Part shown: positions 16,456 to 25,777 of the stretch, one piece after another
Layout of the letters: every line of letters begins with the position of its first letter
Position numbering within the stretch: the stretch's first letter is position 1
Assembly: GCF_028737205.1 (NCBI RefSeq)
Contig: NZ_JAQZAL010000015.1
Location: 1 to 64,000 of the forward strand
Reading direction: 5' to 3'
DNA: 64,000 bases
From: Actinomycetospora lutea
GTDB taxonomy: Bacteria > Actinomycetota > Actinomycetes > Mycobacteriales > Pseudonocardiaceae
Notes under the pieces: generated by a model
Database searches by the model: none
Seen by the model: the letters and a program-made list of their open reading frames with translations, nothing else
Told to the model about the DNA's origin: nothing
Made by a program: the position numbers and the translations under genes

Positions 16456-18441
16456 CTACCCCCGCGCCCGCGCCACCACGGTCTCGAGCGCCTCGGGGTT
16501 GCGCAGCGCGTCCTTGCTGACGGCCTTCTCGGTGGGGGTGCCGGCGAGGATGCGCTTGACCGGCACCTCGGACTTCTTGCCGTTGAGCGTGCGCGGGATG
16601 TCCTCGACGACGAGGAACCGGTCGGGCACGTGGCGCGGCGAGAGCTGGGAGCGCAGGGCCTTCTTCAGCTGCGCCTCGACGTCGTCGAACGCCACGCCCT
16701 CGCCCAGCACCACGAAGCAGAGCAGCTCACCGCCGTCGCGGGCGCCCTCGAGCCCCGAGGTGTCGATGACCAGCGAGTCGAGGACCTCGTCGAACGACTC
16801 GACGACCTCGTAGAACTCGGCGGTGCCCATCCGCACCCCGCCGCGGTTGAGCGTCGAGTCGCTGCGCCCGCGGATGACGCACGAGCCGCGCGGGGTGATG
16901 CTGATCCAGTCGCCGTGGCGCCAGATGCCGGGGTAGTCCTCGAAGTACGACTCGTGCATCCGCGAGCCGTCGGGGTCGTTCCACAGCGTCACCGGCATCG
17001 ACGGCATGGGCCGGGTGATGACGAGCTCGCCGACCTCGCCGATCACCGGGTTGCCCTGCGGGTCGTACGCCTCGACCGACGCGCCGAGCGCCCGGCAGGA
17101 GATCTCGCCGCGCCACACCGGCACGGTCGGGGCGACGCCGACGAACGCGGCGCAGACGTCGGTGCCGCCGGACACCGAGGCGATCTGCACCCCCGCGCCC
17201 ACCGCGTCGCGGATCCAGTCGAAGCCCTCGGAGGACAGCGGCGAGCCCGTGGAGCCGACCGACCGGATCGCCGAGAGGTCGAAGGCGTCCTTCGGCCGCA
17301 GGCCCGCCTTGAGGCACGACTGCACGAACGACGCCGACGTCCCGAACACCGTCACGCCCTCGTCGGCGGCCATGCGCCACAGCACGTCGAGGTCGGGGTG
17401 GCCCGGGCTCCCGTCGTAGGCGACCACCGTCGACCCCACGAGGAGCCCGGAGATCAGCAGGTTCCACATCATCCAGCCGGTGGTGGTGAACCACGTGAAC
17501 CGGTCGCCGGGACCGAGGTCGTGCTGGAGCGCCAGGGACTTGAGGTGCTCGACGACGATCCCGCCGTGCGAGTGCACGATCCCCTTCGGCAGCCCCGTTG
17601 TGCCCGAGGAGTAGAGGATCCACAGCGGGTGCTCGAACGGCACCGGGTCGACCGCGAGCGGGGCGTCGCCGTCCTGGGTGAAGGTGGCCCAGGGCAGGAC
17701 GTCGTCCTCGTCGGACCACGCGGCGACGTCGTCGATGCCGACGACCGCGCGCAGGGTGGGCAGCTGCTCGCGCAGCGAGGCGACGGTGCTGCGGATGTCG
17801 TAGGACTTGCCGTTGTAGAGGTAGCCGTCGACGGCGACGAGCACGACCGGCTCGATCTGGGCGAAGCGGTCGACGACGGCGCGCGCCCCGAAGTCCGGCG
17901 AGCACGACGACCACGTCGCGCCGAGCGAGGCGGCGGCGAGGAAGGCGACGAGGGTCTCGACGGTGTTCGGGGACAGGGCGACGACGCGGTCGCCGCGCCC
18001 GACACCCAGCGCGACGAGGCCGGCCCGCGCGCGGGCGACGTCGGCGCGCAGCTCGCCGTAGGTCCGCGCGACCCGGCGCCCGTCCTCGCGCACCGCGACG
18101 ATCGCGGGGTCGGCGTCGGCGCCACCCTCGGCCGGCCACAGAGCGTGCTCGGCGTAGTTCAGCGTCGAGCCCGGGAACCACTCCGCGCCGGGCATCTCCT
18201 CGGTCCCGAGGACCTCGCGCGGCTGCTCGTGGAAGCGCACGCCGAGGAAGTCGACGGCGCTGCCCCAGAAGGCCCGCAGGTCGGACGTCGACCAGGCCCA
18301 CAGCTGCTCGTACGTGTCGACCGTCACCCCGTGCTCCCGGGCGACCTGCTGCGCGAACGCCGTGATCCGCGCATCCCGGACCGTCGTTTCGTCGGGTCGC
18401 CAGAGGATCTCGGGCTCGGCTGCGCTCGACTCGGGGCTCAT
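16456..18441 (-). CDS. Acetoacetyl-CoA synthetase
   Basis: A 661-residue ANL-superfamily ligase forming acetoacetyl-CoA from acetoacetate, ATP and CoA. The N-terminal extension includes SAVDFLGVRFHEQPREVLG and AEWFPGSTLNYAEHAL, typical of this enzyme. The adenylation P-loop reads ILYSSGTTGLPKGIVHSHGG. The signature TTTGWMMWNLLISGLL and VSGGTDVCAAFVG and the hinge region RGRSDSTLNRGGVRMGTAEFYE follow, and the catalytic Lys is in LNGKKSEVPVKRI. Length and motif order match acetoacetyl-CoA synthetase rather than acetyl-CoA synthetase. The methyltransferase gene lies 17 bp upstream on the same strand. Confidence 0.95.
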   Translation of the reverse strand: MSPESSAAEPEILWRPDETTVRDARITAFAQQVAREHGVTVDTYEQLWAWSTSDLRAFWGSAVDFLGVRFHEQPREVLGTEEMPGAEWFPGSTLNYAEHALWPAEGGADADPAIVAVREDGRRVARTYGELRADVARARAGLVALGVGRGDRVVALSPNTVETLVAFLAAASLGATWSSCSPDFGARAVVDRFAQIEPVVLVAVDGYLYNGKSYDIRSTVASLREQLPTLRAVVGIDDVAAWSDEDDVLPWATFTQDGDAPLAVDPVPFEHPLWILYSSGTTGLPKGIVHSHGGIVVEHLKSLALQHDLGPGDRFTWFTTTGWMMWNLLISGLLVGSTVVAYDGSPGHPDLDVLWRMAADEGVTVFGTSASFVQSCLKAGLRPKDAFDLSAIRSVGSTGSPLSSEGFDWIRDAVGAGVQIASVSGGTDVCAAFVGVAPTVPVWRGEISCRALGASVEAYDPQGNPVIGEVGELVITRPMPSMPVTLWNDPDGSRMHESYFEDYPGIWRHGDWISITPRGSCVIRGRSDSTLNRGGVRMGTAEFYEVVESFDEVLDSLVIDTSGLEGARDGGELLCFVVLGEGVAFDDVEAQLKKALRSQLSPRHVPDRFLVVEDIPRTLNGKKSEVPVKRILAGTPTEKAVSKDALRNPEALETVVARARG

Positions 18442-18458
18442 GGCCCCCGTTCTATCCC

Positions 18459-19100
18459 TCAGCGGGCGGTGAGCACCAGCATCCGCGCCTCCACGCCCAC
18501 CCCGGCCCGGTAGGGCTGCAGCTCCGCCGACACGAGTTCCACCGTGCGCGCGGCGACGAGGCGGTCGACCTCCGCGCGGTAGCCGCCCGACTCCCACACG
18601 TCGGCGAGCACCGTGGCGACGATCCAGCCCCCGGGCCGGGTGACGCGCGCGAACTCGGCGAGCACCGCGGGGCCGACGTGACCGTGGGTGAGCGTGCCGA
18701 CGCAGACGACGACGTCGTAGGCGTCGGCCTCGGTGGGCAGCGCCCGGGTGAGGTCGACGGGCTGCAGGGAGCGGTAGGCCCCGGTGGCGCGGGCCTGCTC
18801 GAGCATGCCCTCGCTGACGTCCATCCCGTCGATCACCCGGACCCCGCGCTCGGCGAGCGCCGCGCCGACCAGGCCCGTGCCGCAGCCGGCGTCGAGCACG
18901 GTGACGTCGGGGCCGGCGACGCGCACCACGGTCTCGGCCGCGAGCACCGGCGCCACGTAGCCCTGGTCCTCGCCGGCGAGGTCGGCGTCGTAGTGCCCGG
19001 CCCACTCGTCGTAGAGCGCGCGGGCGTCGTCGGGGCCGCCGAGGCGGTAGGCCCGCTCGACGTACGGGTTGTCGCCGGACGGGGTCGTGGGCTCGGTCAT
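18459..19100 (-). CDS. Class I SAM-dependent methyltransferase
   Basis: A 213-residue Rossmann-fold methyltransferase of the Williams-Beuren-syndrome-protein-like (Methyltransf_11/25) type. Motif I is VTVLDAGCGTGLVGAAL, motif II is IDGMDVSEGMLEQAR and the post-I acidic region leads to AYDVVVCVGTLTHGHV. The region ALYDEWAGHYDADL before the SAM site is typical of this group. I chose the ATG at 19100 because the 19 residues added by an upstream start would be encoded in a palindrome. It is 17 bp upstream of acetoacetyl-CoA synthetase and divergent from the MFS gene. Substrate unknown. Confidence 0.9.
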   Translation of the reverse strand: MTEPTTPSGDNPYVERAYRLGGPDDARALYDEWAGHYDADLAGEDQGYVAPVLAAETVVRVAGPDVTVLDAGCGTGLVGAALAERGVRVIDGMDVSEGMLEQARATGAYRSLQPVDLTRALPTEADAYDVVVCVGTLTHGHVGPAVLAEFARVTRPGGWIVATVLADVWESGGYRAEVDRLVAARTVELVSAELQPYRAGVGVEARMLVLTAR

Positions 19101-19113
19101 GGCCGGCAGTCTT

Positions 19114-19161
19114 CTACGTGAGCGAAATTCCCGCCTATACCCGGGAATCTCGCTCACATAG
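19114..19161. repeat. Palindrome in divergent region, related to the one at 1594-1639
   Basis: Left arm 19114-19133 pairs with 19142-19161 with two mismatches around an 8-nt loop (core GTGAGCGAAATTCCCG / CGGGAATCTCGCTCAC). Both outer arms share the GTGAGCGRAVTTC pattern with the palindrome at 1594. Here it lies between divergent genes, not convergent ones, so it is not simply a terminator; it could be an operator or a dispersed repeat. Confidence 0.75.
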
Positions 19162-19276
19162 AGTCGGGCACGTGCAGAACCTCTTCCGCCGCCGCTGACA
19201 CCGGGCTCCGCGATCCTCGCGGGTCCCCCGCGGGTTCGGCGCCCGGGTCGTCGCCGTCGAGGCGCTCGGCCAGTTC

Positions 19277-20380
19277 GTGCCGCTGTACCCGCTCTACGCG
19301 CTGCTCTTCGCCGACCACGGCCTGTCCGACGCGGCGATCTCGGCGCTGTTCGGGCTGTGGTCGGTGACCACGCTCGTCCTCGAGGTGCCCTCCGGCGCCT
19401 GGGCCGACGTGACCTCCCGGCGCCGGATGCTCGCCGCCTCGGGCGTGCTGTCGGGCGCGGCCTTCGCGCTGTGGGTCCTGGCCCCGAGCACCCCGGTGTT
19501 CGCGGTGGGCTTCGTGCTCTGGGGCGTCGGGATCGCGCTCGGCTCCGGCACCCTCGAGGCGCTGACCTACGACGCGCTCGCCCGCTGGGACGCCACCGAC
19601 CGGTACGCGACGCTCATGGGCCGCGCCCGCGCCGGTTACCTCGCCGCCACGCTCGGCGCGACCGCCCTCGCCGCGCCGCTCGTCACGACCGGGGGCTACG
19701 TGCTGCCCGGTCTCGTCGGGGTCGGCGCGTCCCTGGCCGGCGCGGTCCTGGCGCTCACGCTGCCCGAGGAGGAGCGCCCGCCGCGGGCCGGGGGGACGAC
19801 GCGCCACGCCCTCGCCGACTGGTGGGCCACCCTGCGCGAGGGCGTCGGCGAGGTCTCGCGGACCGCGTTGCTGCGCCGGGCGGTCGTCGTCACCGCCCTG
19901 CTCACCGGGCTCATGGCGATCGACGAGTACCTGCCCCTGCTCGCCGCCGCGCACGGGGCGACGCCGGCACTGGCCGCGCTCGCGCTCGCCGGGGTCGGTG
20001 TGGCCGAGTCGGCGTGCGCCGCGCTCGCCGGGCGGGTCGCGCGCGCCCGCGGACCGGTGCTCGGCGGGCTGCTCGCCGTCGCGGCGGTCGCGGTCGGGAC
20101 CGGGGCGCTGCTGCCGCTCGGGCCCGGGTTCGCCCTCCTGGGCGCGGGGTGGGGCGTGCTGCAGATGCTCCTGGTCGTCGTCGAGACCCGCGTGCAGGAC
20201 GCCGTGGAGGGCGAGGCCCGCGCCACGGTGACGTCGATGGCCGGGCTCGGGTCGGAGGCGGTCGGGCTCGGCGTGCTCGCCGCCGTCGGCGCGGGATCGG
20301 TCTGGTTCGCGCTCCCCGTGCTCCTCGCGGCCCTGACCGTCCCGTTCCTGGTCGTCGCGGTGCTCGTGGGACGACCGTGA
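19277..20380 (+). CDS. Major facilitator superfamily transporter, 5' end disturbed
   Basis: About 367 residues and 11-12 hydrophobic segments of a DHA1-type MFS carrier. The loop between helices 2 and 3 is clear (LEVPSGAWADVTSRRRMLAASG). The first usable start, a GTG at 19277, falls inside helix 1 (the in-frame codons upstream read RVVAVEALGQFVPLYPLYALL). Further upstream in the same frame GTG-QNLFRRR at 19172 looks like a true N-terminus but is cut by TGA at 19196-19198. The segment between (LTPGSAILAGP) reads well in another frame. Either a pair of compensating indels, a sequencing error or a decayed start is present. Substrate unknown. Confidence 0.75.
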   Translation: MPLYPLYALLFADHGLSDAAISALFGLWSVTTLVLEVPSGAWADVTSRRRMLAASGVLSGAAFALWVLAPSTPVFAVGFVLWGVGIALGSGTLEALTYDALARWDATDRYATLMGRARAGYLAATLGATALAAPLVTTGGYVLPGLVGVGASLAGAVLALTLPEEERPPRAGGTTRHALADWWATLREGVGEVSRTALLRRAVVVTALLTGLMAIDEYLPLLAAAHGATPALAALALAGVGVAESACAALAGRVARARGPVLGGLLAVAAVAVGTGALLPLGPGFALLGAGWGVLQMLLVVVETRVQDAVEGEARATVTSMAGLGSEAVGLGVLAAVGAGSVWFALPVLLAALTVPFLVVAVLVGRP

Positions 20381-20409
20381 CCGTCCGGCTCTGGCCGAAC
20401 CCGGACGGT
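20380..20409 (+). terminator. Inverted repeat after the MFS gene
   Basis: ACCGTCCGG (20380-20388) pairs perfectly with CCGGACGGT (20401-20409) across a 12-nt loop immediately after the MFS stop. There is no T-run, as is usual in high-GC actinobacteria. It lies 45 bp before the CBS gene. Confidence 0.6.
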
Positions 20410-20454
20410 GCCTGCCATATTCGTCGGACCCGAAAGCGACGGAAGGGGCCCGGT

Positions 20455-20883
20455 ATGCGCATCGCGGACCTGCTCGCACGGAAGGGGAGGGCGGTGCTCA
20501 CCGTGCCCCCGGACGCCCCGATCTCCCAGCTGCTCTCGGTGCTCGCCGAACGCAACGTCGGCGCCGCCGTCGTCTGCGAGGACGACCGGCTCGTCGGCAT
20601 CGTCTCCGAGCGCGACGTGGTGCGCCACCTCCACCACCGCGGCGCCGGGCTCCTCACCGCACCGGTCGCGGAGATCATGACGACGGACGTGGCGACCTGC
20701 CGTCCCGCCGACGACATCCAGACCCTGAGCCGGACGATGACCGAGCGGCGCATCCGCCACATCCCGGTCGTCGACGACCGGGAGCACCTCGCCGGCATCA
20801 TCAGCATCGGCGACGTGGTCAAGAGCCGGATCGACCAGCTCGAGGAGCACCGCAACCAGCTCGAGGCCTACATCTCCGGCTAG
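20455..20883 (+). CDS. Tandem CBS-domain protein
   Basis: A 142-residue protein made almost entirely of two CBS domains. The first covers residues about 8-62 (VPPDAPISQLLSVLAERNVGA, VGIVSERDVVR) and the second about 72-130 (EIMTTDVATCRPADDIQTLS, IPVVDDREHLAGIISIGDVV). Paired CBS modules bind adenosine nucleotides and sense energy or redox state. Such stand-alone proteins are common in actinobacteria, often linked to dormancy or stress. The ATG at 20455 has GGAAGGGG nearby. A short leader with an inverted repeat precedes it. Confidence 0.92.
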   Translation: MRIADLLARKGRAVLTVPPDAPISQLLSVLAERNVGAAVVCEDDRLVGIVSERDVVRHLHHRGAGLLTAPVAEIMTTDVATCRPADDIQTLSRTMTERRIRHIPVVDDREHLAGIISIGDVVKSRIDQLEEHRNQLEAYISG

Positions 20884-20937
20884 ACGGTGTGGCCGGCACC
20901 GCCGGTTCGGTCCCGCCCCACCGGGTACGCGATCCCC

Positions 20938-21912
20938 ATGGAGAGCACGAGGCTGGGCAAGACGGATCTGCAGGTGTCGCGCATCGCGTTCGGGACCTGG
21001 CAGGTCTCGGGCGAGTGGGGGTCCTACGACGCCGACCAGGCGCAGCGCGCGATCCGCCACGCGCTCGACCTCGGGGTGAACTTCTTCGACACCGCCCAGG
21101 CCTACGGGTTCGGGCAGTCCGAGGAGGTCCTCGCGAACGCGCTGCGCGGCGAGCTGGACCGCGACCGCGACGCGGTCGTCATCGCCACCAAGGGCGGCAT
21201 CAACCCGGGCACCGACCGGCCGCGCGACTCGCGCCGCGAGTGGCTGCGCCGCGGCGTGGAGTCGTCGCTGACGGCCATGAAGATCGACCACATCGACCTC
21301 TACCAGGTGCACTGGCCCGACACGGACACGCCGTTCGAGGACACCGCGGGCTACCTGCAGGAGCTCGTCGACGAGGGCAAGATCCGCCACGTCGGCGTCT
21401 CCAACTTCGACCAGGACCAGATGGCCGCCTTCGACCGCCGCCGGCCCGTCGAGACCCTGCAGCCGCCGTACCACCTGTTCCGCCGCCACATCGAGGACGG
21501 CGTCCTGCCCTACGTGCGCGAGCACGACATCGGCACGCTCGTCTACAGCCCGCTCGGGTCGGGCCTGCTGACCGGGACGATGGACGAGAGCACGACCTTC
21601 GAGGACTCCGACTGGCGCTCGCAGGCCTCGGCCTTCCAGGGGGAGAAGTTCCGGCAGAACCTCGAGGTCGTCGAGCGGCTGAAGTCCTTCGCGGCCGACA
21701 AGGGCTGCGAGGTCTCCCAGCTCGCCATCGCGTGGGTGCTCGCGCAGGACGGCATCGACGTCGCGATCGTCGGCGCCCGTTCGGAGCGCAACATCGAGCG
21801 CTCGCTGGCCGCGGTCGACGTCCGGCTGGGCGCCGACGACCTCGCCGAGATCGAGCGGATCACCGCCGGCGGCGTCCAGGTCACCGGGGCCGCCCCCGAG
21901 GGCGTCGCGTAG
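20938..21912 (+). CDS. Aldo/keto reductase
   Basis: A 324-residue NADPH-dependent oxidoreductase. Tetrad residues are Asp and Tyr in FFDTAQAYGFGQSEE, Lys in VIATKGGIN and His in DLYQVHWPD. The C-terminal cofactor site reads IVGARSERNIERSL. It is distinct from the aldo/keto reductase at 589-1590 and closer to the IolS/YdbC type, with TRLGKTDLQVSRIAFGTWQ at the N-terminus. The ATG at 20938 begins this motif; upstream starts add non-conserved residues. It follows the CBS gene by 54 bp on the same strand. Substrate unknown. Confidence 0.93.
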   Translation: MESTRLGKTDLQVSRIAFGTWQVSGEWGSYDADQAQRAIRHALDLGVNFFDTAQAYGFGQSEEVLANALRGELDRDRDAVVIATKGGINPGTDRPRDSRREWLRRGVESSLTAMKIDHIDLYQVHWPDTDTPFEDTAGYLQELVDEGKIRHVGVSNFDQDQMAAFDRRRPVETLQPPYHLFRRHIEDGVLPYVREHDIGTLVYSPLGSGLLTGTMDESTTFEDSDWRSQASAFQGEKFRQNLEVVERLKSFAADKGCEVSQLAIAWVLAQDGIDVAIVGARSERNIERSLAAVDVRLGADDLAEIERITAGGVQVTGAAPEGVA

Positions 21913-21941
21913 CGGAGCGGATCGAGTACCCAACGTGGTCC

Positions 21942-21971
21942 TTGTCCAGGATCGCGCGGTCGCTCTACCGT
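21942..21971 (+). promoter_or_regulatory. Candidate promoter of the VOC gene
   Basis: TTGTCC (21942-21947) and TACCGT (21966-21971) are spaced by 18 bp, 27 bp before the start codon. Both hexamers deviate from consensus, so this is a moderate guess. Confidence 0.4.
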
Positions 21972-21998
21972 ACGACGGGTCCCGTCGAAGGAGGCCCG

Positions 21999-22382
21999 AT
22001 GACCACGTCCACCGCCACCACCGTCACGAACATCGGCGTCGCCATGTTCACGGTCGCGGACCAGGACGCGGCCATCGCGTTCTACACCGGCACGCTCGGC
22101 TGGGAGCTGCGCGGTGACACCCGTTTCGGCGAGGACGGCAGCGACCGCTGGGTCGAGGTCGCACCGCCGGGCTCCACGGCGCGGCTCGCGCTGAACCCGC
22201 CCATGGGGGGCGAGCCCGGCGGTGGCGGCATCGGCGTCGAGACCCCGGACGTGCGCGCCGAGCACACCCGCCTCCGGGAGGCCGGTGTCGACCTCGACGA
22301 CATCGTGGAGGCGCCCGGCGCGCCCACGCTGTTCATGCTGCGCGACCCCGACGGCAACCACATCGCCGTCGTCCAGGTGTAG
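21999..22382 (+). CDS. VOC (glyoxalase/bleomycin resistance) family protein
   Basis: A 127-residue two-module vicinal oxygen chelate protein. It starts VTNIGVAMFTVADQDAAIAFYTGTLGWE, the classical first beta-alpha-beta module, and ends with FMLRDPDGNHIAVVQV containing the metal-ligand position. Members are dioxygenases, isomerases, or drug-binding proteins; the activity here is not predictable. The ATG at 21999 has GAAGGAGG upstream. Its stop is one base away from the convergent glycosyltransferase stop. Confidence 0.9.
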   Translation: MTTSTATTVTNIGVAMFTVADQDAAIAFYTGTLGWELRGDTRFGEDGSDRWVEVAPPGSTARLALNPPMGGEPGGGGIGVETPDVRAEHTRLREAGVDLDDIVEAPGAPTLFMLRDPDGNHIAVVQV

Positions 22383-22383
22383 C

Positions 22384-23556
22384 TCAGCGCAGCTCCGCCT
22401 CCACCACGTCGGCGGCCCGCGGCGCCCCGCCCGCGCGGCGGATCGCGTCACGCTGCTCGGCGAGGCGAGCGGCGACGTCGTCCGACGAGGTCAGCGCGAG
22501 CAGGGCCTCCCGCAGCGCCTCCGGTGTCGCATCCCCGGTCGCGATCGTGCGCGCGACGCCCAGCGCCTCGAGCAGGGCGGCGTTGCCGAACTGGTCGACG
22601 CCCTGCGGGATCGCGATCATCGGCACGCCCTGGTAGAGCCCCTCGGAGCACCCGCCCATGCCGGCGTGGGTGACGAACGCGCTCGCGCGCCCGAGCACAC
22701 CCAGCTGCGGCACCCACCGGTGCGCCGTGACGTTCTCCGGCAGCTCGCCCAGCGCGGCGAGGTCCACGTGCGGTCCGATCGCCAGCACGACGTCCCACCC
22801 CAGCGGGGCGAACGCCGCGACGCACGCGCGGAACGTGTCGGGCCGGTCGTGGTAGGCCGACCCGAACGACACGAGCACGAGCGGGCGCTCCGAGGCCGGC
22901 CACTGCTCCTGCGCCGCGCGGCGATCGAGATCCGGGCCGACGAAGGTGTAGATCGCCTCGTCGACCTTGTCCGCGAACGGCTGCAGCGCTCGCGGGATCT
23001 CGACGATCGAGCGCCGTGGGCGGCCGACGAACCGCTCCGGGTCGTCGTCGATCCCGTGCTCGGCGAGCCAGGCCGCGAACCGCGCGAGGTAGGCCCGGTA
23101 GCCCGGCGTGTCCCGGAACGCGAGGTCGTCGGCGAGGTCGGTCTCGTAGCCGTCCCAGGCGACCAGCGCCGGCGAGAGCTGCACGGCGGGGATGCCGTAG
23201 CGCCGCGCGAGCACGATCGCGGGGTAGCCGCCGATGTCGTACAGCGCGATGTCGGCGACGTCCGGGCCCTCGGAGCCCAGCGCGTCGGCGATCTGCGGCA
23301 GGGCCTGCACCGCCTCGTCGAGGAACAGCGCGGTGCCGGCGACGGGATCGGTCGGCCACTGCTCGCCGCGGTCCTGGTCGGGCAGGACGGAGGTGTGCAC
23401 GAGCGGCGTCGCACCCGTCGCGGCGACGGCCGCGGCGAACGCGGCCGGGATCGCGTAGGTGACCCGGTGGCCGCGCGCGACGAGCTCGGCGATCACGGGC
23501 AGGTGGGGGTTGGTGTGGCCGTGCGCAGCGACGCCGACCATGAGGATATGGGCCAT
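22384..23556 (-). CDS. MGT/UGT family glycosyltransferase (GT1)
   Basis: A 390-residue GT-B glycosyltransferase that moves sugar from an NDP donor to a small hydrophobic acceptor. The N-terminal acceptor domain begins MAHILMVGVAAHGHTNPHLPV with the catalytic-base His in the AHGHTNP segment. The C-terminal donor signature is VTHAGMGGCSEGLYQGVP followed by IPQGVDQFGNA. It resembles macrolide glycosyltransferases (MGT), which inactivate macrolides, but similar enzymes glycosylate many natural products. No biosynthetic cluster surrounds it, so self-protection or detoxification is plausible. Start ATG at 23556. Confidence 0.92.
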   Translation of the reverse strand: MAHILMVGVAAHGHTNPHLPVIAELVARGHRVTYAIPAAFAAAVAATGATPLVHTSVLPDQDRGEQWPTDPVAGTALFLDEAVQALPQIADALGSEGPDVADIALYDIGGYPAIVLARRYGIPAVQLSPALVAWDGYETDLADDLAFRDTPGYRAYLARFAAWLAEHGIDDDPERFVGRPRRSIVEIPRALQPFADKVDEAIYTFVGPDLDRRAAQEQWPASERPLVLVSFGSAYHDRPDTFRACVAAFAPLGWDVVLAIGPHVDLAALGELPENVTAHRWVPQLGVLGRASAFVTHAGMGGCSEGLYQGVPMIAIPQGVDQFGNAALLEALGVARTIATGDATPEALREALLALTSSDDVAARLAEQRDAIRRAGGAPRAADVVEAELR

Positions 23557-23606
23557 GGCGTCCTGGACGCTATCCGGCGGCGCGAGCGGTTTCGGTCCGA
23601 CGGGCG

Positions 23607-23734
23607 TCAGTCGGGCAGCGCGAACTGGATGCGGTCGACGGACTCGGCGATCGGGGCGACGAGCTCGCGGCGGATCCTCCCGAACCCGTCGAGCAGCGTG
23701 ACCGGGCCGGCGTCGAGATCGACCGGCCGAGCCA

Positions 23735-23735
<1 letters not shown>
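23607..23735 (-). CDS. 42-residue microprotein at the end of the polyol ABC operon
   Basis: A GTG at 23735 shares one base with the TAG stop of the ABC ATPase gene (TAGTG), and the frame runs 42 codons to TGA. About 40 of 42 third positions are G or C, like the surrounding genes. The predicted peptide is acidic-ended and amphipathic (TLLDGFGRIRRELVAPIAE, then RIQFALPD). I do not recognise it. It may be a real coupled small gene or the surviving tail of a larger lost gene. Confidence 0.5.
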
Positions 23736-24826
<1,091 letters not shown>

Positions 24827-24895
24827 GGATCGAGCACTCCCCTTCGATGGTCCGGCTCCGCTGCCCTGTCGGTGTGCCGGTCTGACCGTGCCCGG

Positions 24896-25777
24896 TCACT
24901 TCACCGCACCGAACGACAGGCCCTGCACCAGCTTGTTCTGCGCCACCCAGCCGGCGATCACCACGGGCAGCGCGGCCATGGTCGCCGCCGCGGAGAGCTG
25001 GGCCCAGTACAGGCCCTCCGAGGTGATGAACCCGACCAGGAAGACCGGCATGGTGCCGGCGTTGGCCGCGGTCAGGTTGACCGCGAAGAAGAACTCGTTC
25101 CAGGCGAAGATCACGCAGATCAGCGCGGTGGCGAAGATGCCGGGCGAGATGATCGGCAGCACGATCTCGCGCAGCGTGCGCCACAGCGGCGCGCCGTCGA
25201 TGCTCGCCTGTTCCAGCAGCTCGCCGGGGACCTCGAGGAAGAACGAGCGCAGCATCCACACCGCGATGGGAAGGTTCATGCCCGTGTAGAGCACGACCAG
25301 GGTCCAGATGTTGTCGAGCATCCCGATCTGGTTGACCACGACGTAGATGGGCACGATCACCGCGACGACCGGCAGCATCTTGGTCGAGATGAAGAAGAAC
25401 AGGACGTCCTGGGTCTTCTTCACCGGGCGCAGCGACACCGCGAACGCCGCCGGGATCCCCAGGAGCAGCACGAACAGGGTGGAGAAGACCGTGGCGATCA
25501 CCGAGTTCACCAGGTACGGGCCGACGCCGGCCGCGAAGACGCCCTCGTACTGCTCCAGCGTCGGCTCGAAGATGATCTTCGGCGTCGGCGTGTAGGCGTC
25601 GGTCTCCTGCTTGAACGAGGTCAGGACCATCCACAGCACCGGGAAGAAGAACGCGATGCCGACGACCCAGGCGACGACGCCGAGCCAGACGTTGGCGGCG
25701 CTGCGCTTCTGACGGCGGGGCTCGGGCGGGGCCGCGGTCTCCTGCGTGTCGGACGGAGTGCCGGTCGTGACGGCCAT
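24896..25777 (-). CDS. ABC polyol-type permease, MalG/SmoG-like
   Basis: A 293-residue inner-membrane permease with six predicted helices. The EAA loop that docks to the ATPase is EQASIDGAPLWRTLREIVLPIISPG. The N-terminal 30 residues are cytoplasmic and basic, followed by WLGVVAWVVGIAFFFPVLWMV. Segments such as MLPVVAVIVPIYVVVNQIG and FAWNEFFFAVNLT are typical of the sorbitol/mannitol group. Its ATG overlaps the stop of the first permease gene (ATGA). It forms the channel with that protein. Confidence 0.94.
   Translation of the reverse strand: MAVTTGTPSDTQETAAPPEPRRQKRSAANVWLGVVAWVVGIAFFFPVLWMVLTSFKQETDAYTPTPKIIFEPTLEQYEGVFAAGVGPYLVNSVIATVFSTLFVLLLGIPAAFAVSLRPVKKTQDVLFFFISTKMLPVVAVIVPIYVVVNQIGMLDNIWTLVVLYTGMNLPIAVWMLRSFFLEVPGELLEQASIDGAPLWRTLREIVLPIISPGIFATALICVIFAWNEFFFAVNLTAANAGTMPVFLVGFITSEGLYWAQLSAAATMAALPVVIAGWVAQNKLVQGLSFGAVK

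Noticed and set aside
19696-21933. Open frame of 745 codons on the minus strand
   Set aside because: Runs antisense across the MFS, CBS and aldo/keto reductase genes, each of which has clear family motifs.
22384-23556. Natural product biosynthetic cluster around the glycosyltransferase
   Set aside because: No polyketide, NRPS, terpene or sugar-nucleotide genes are nearby.
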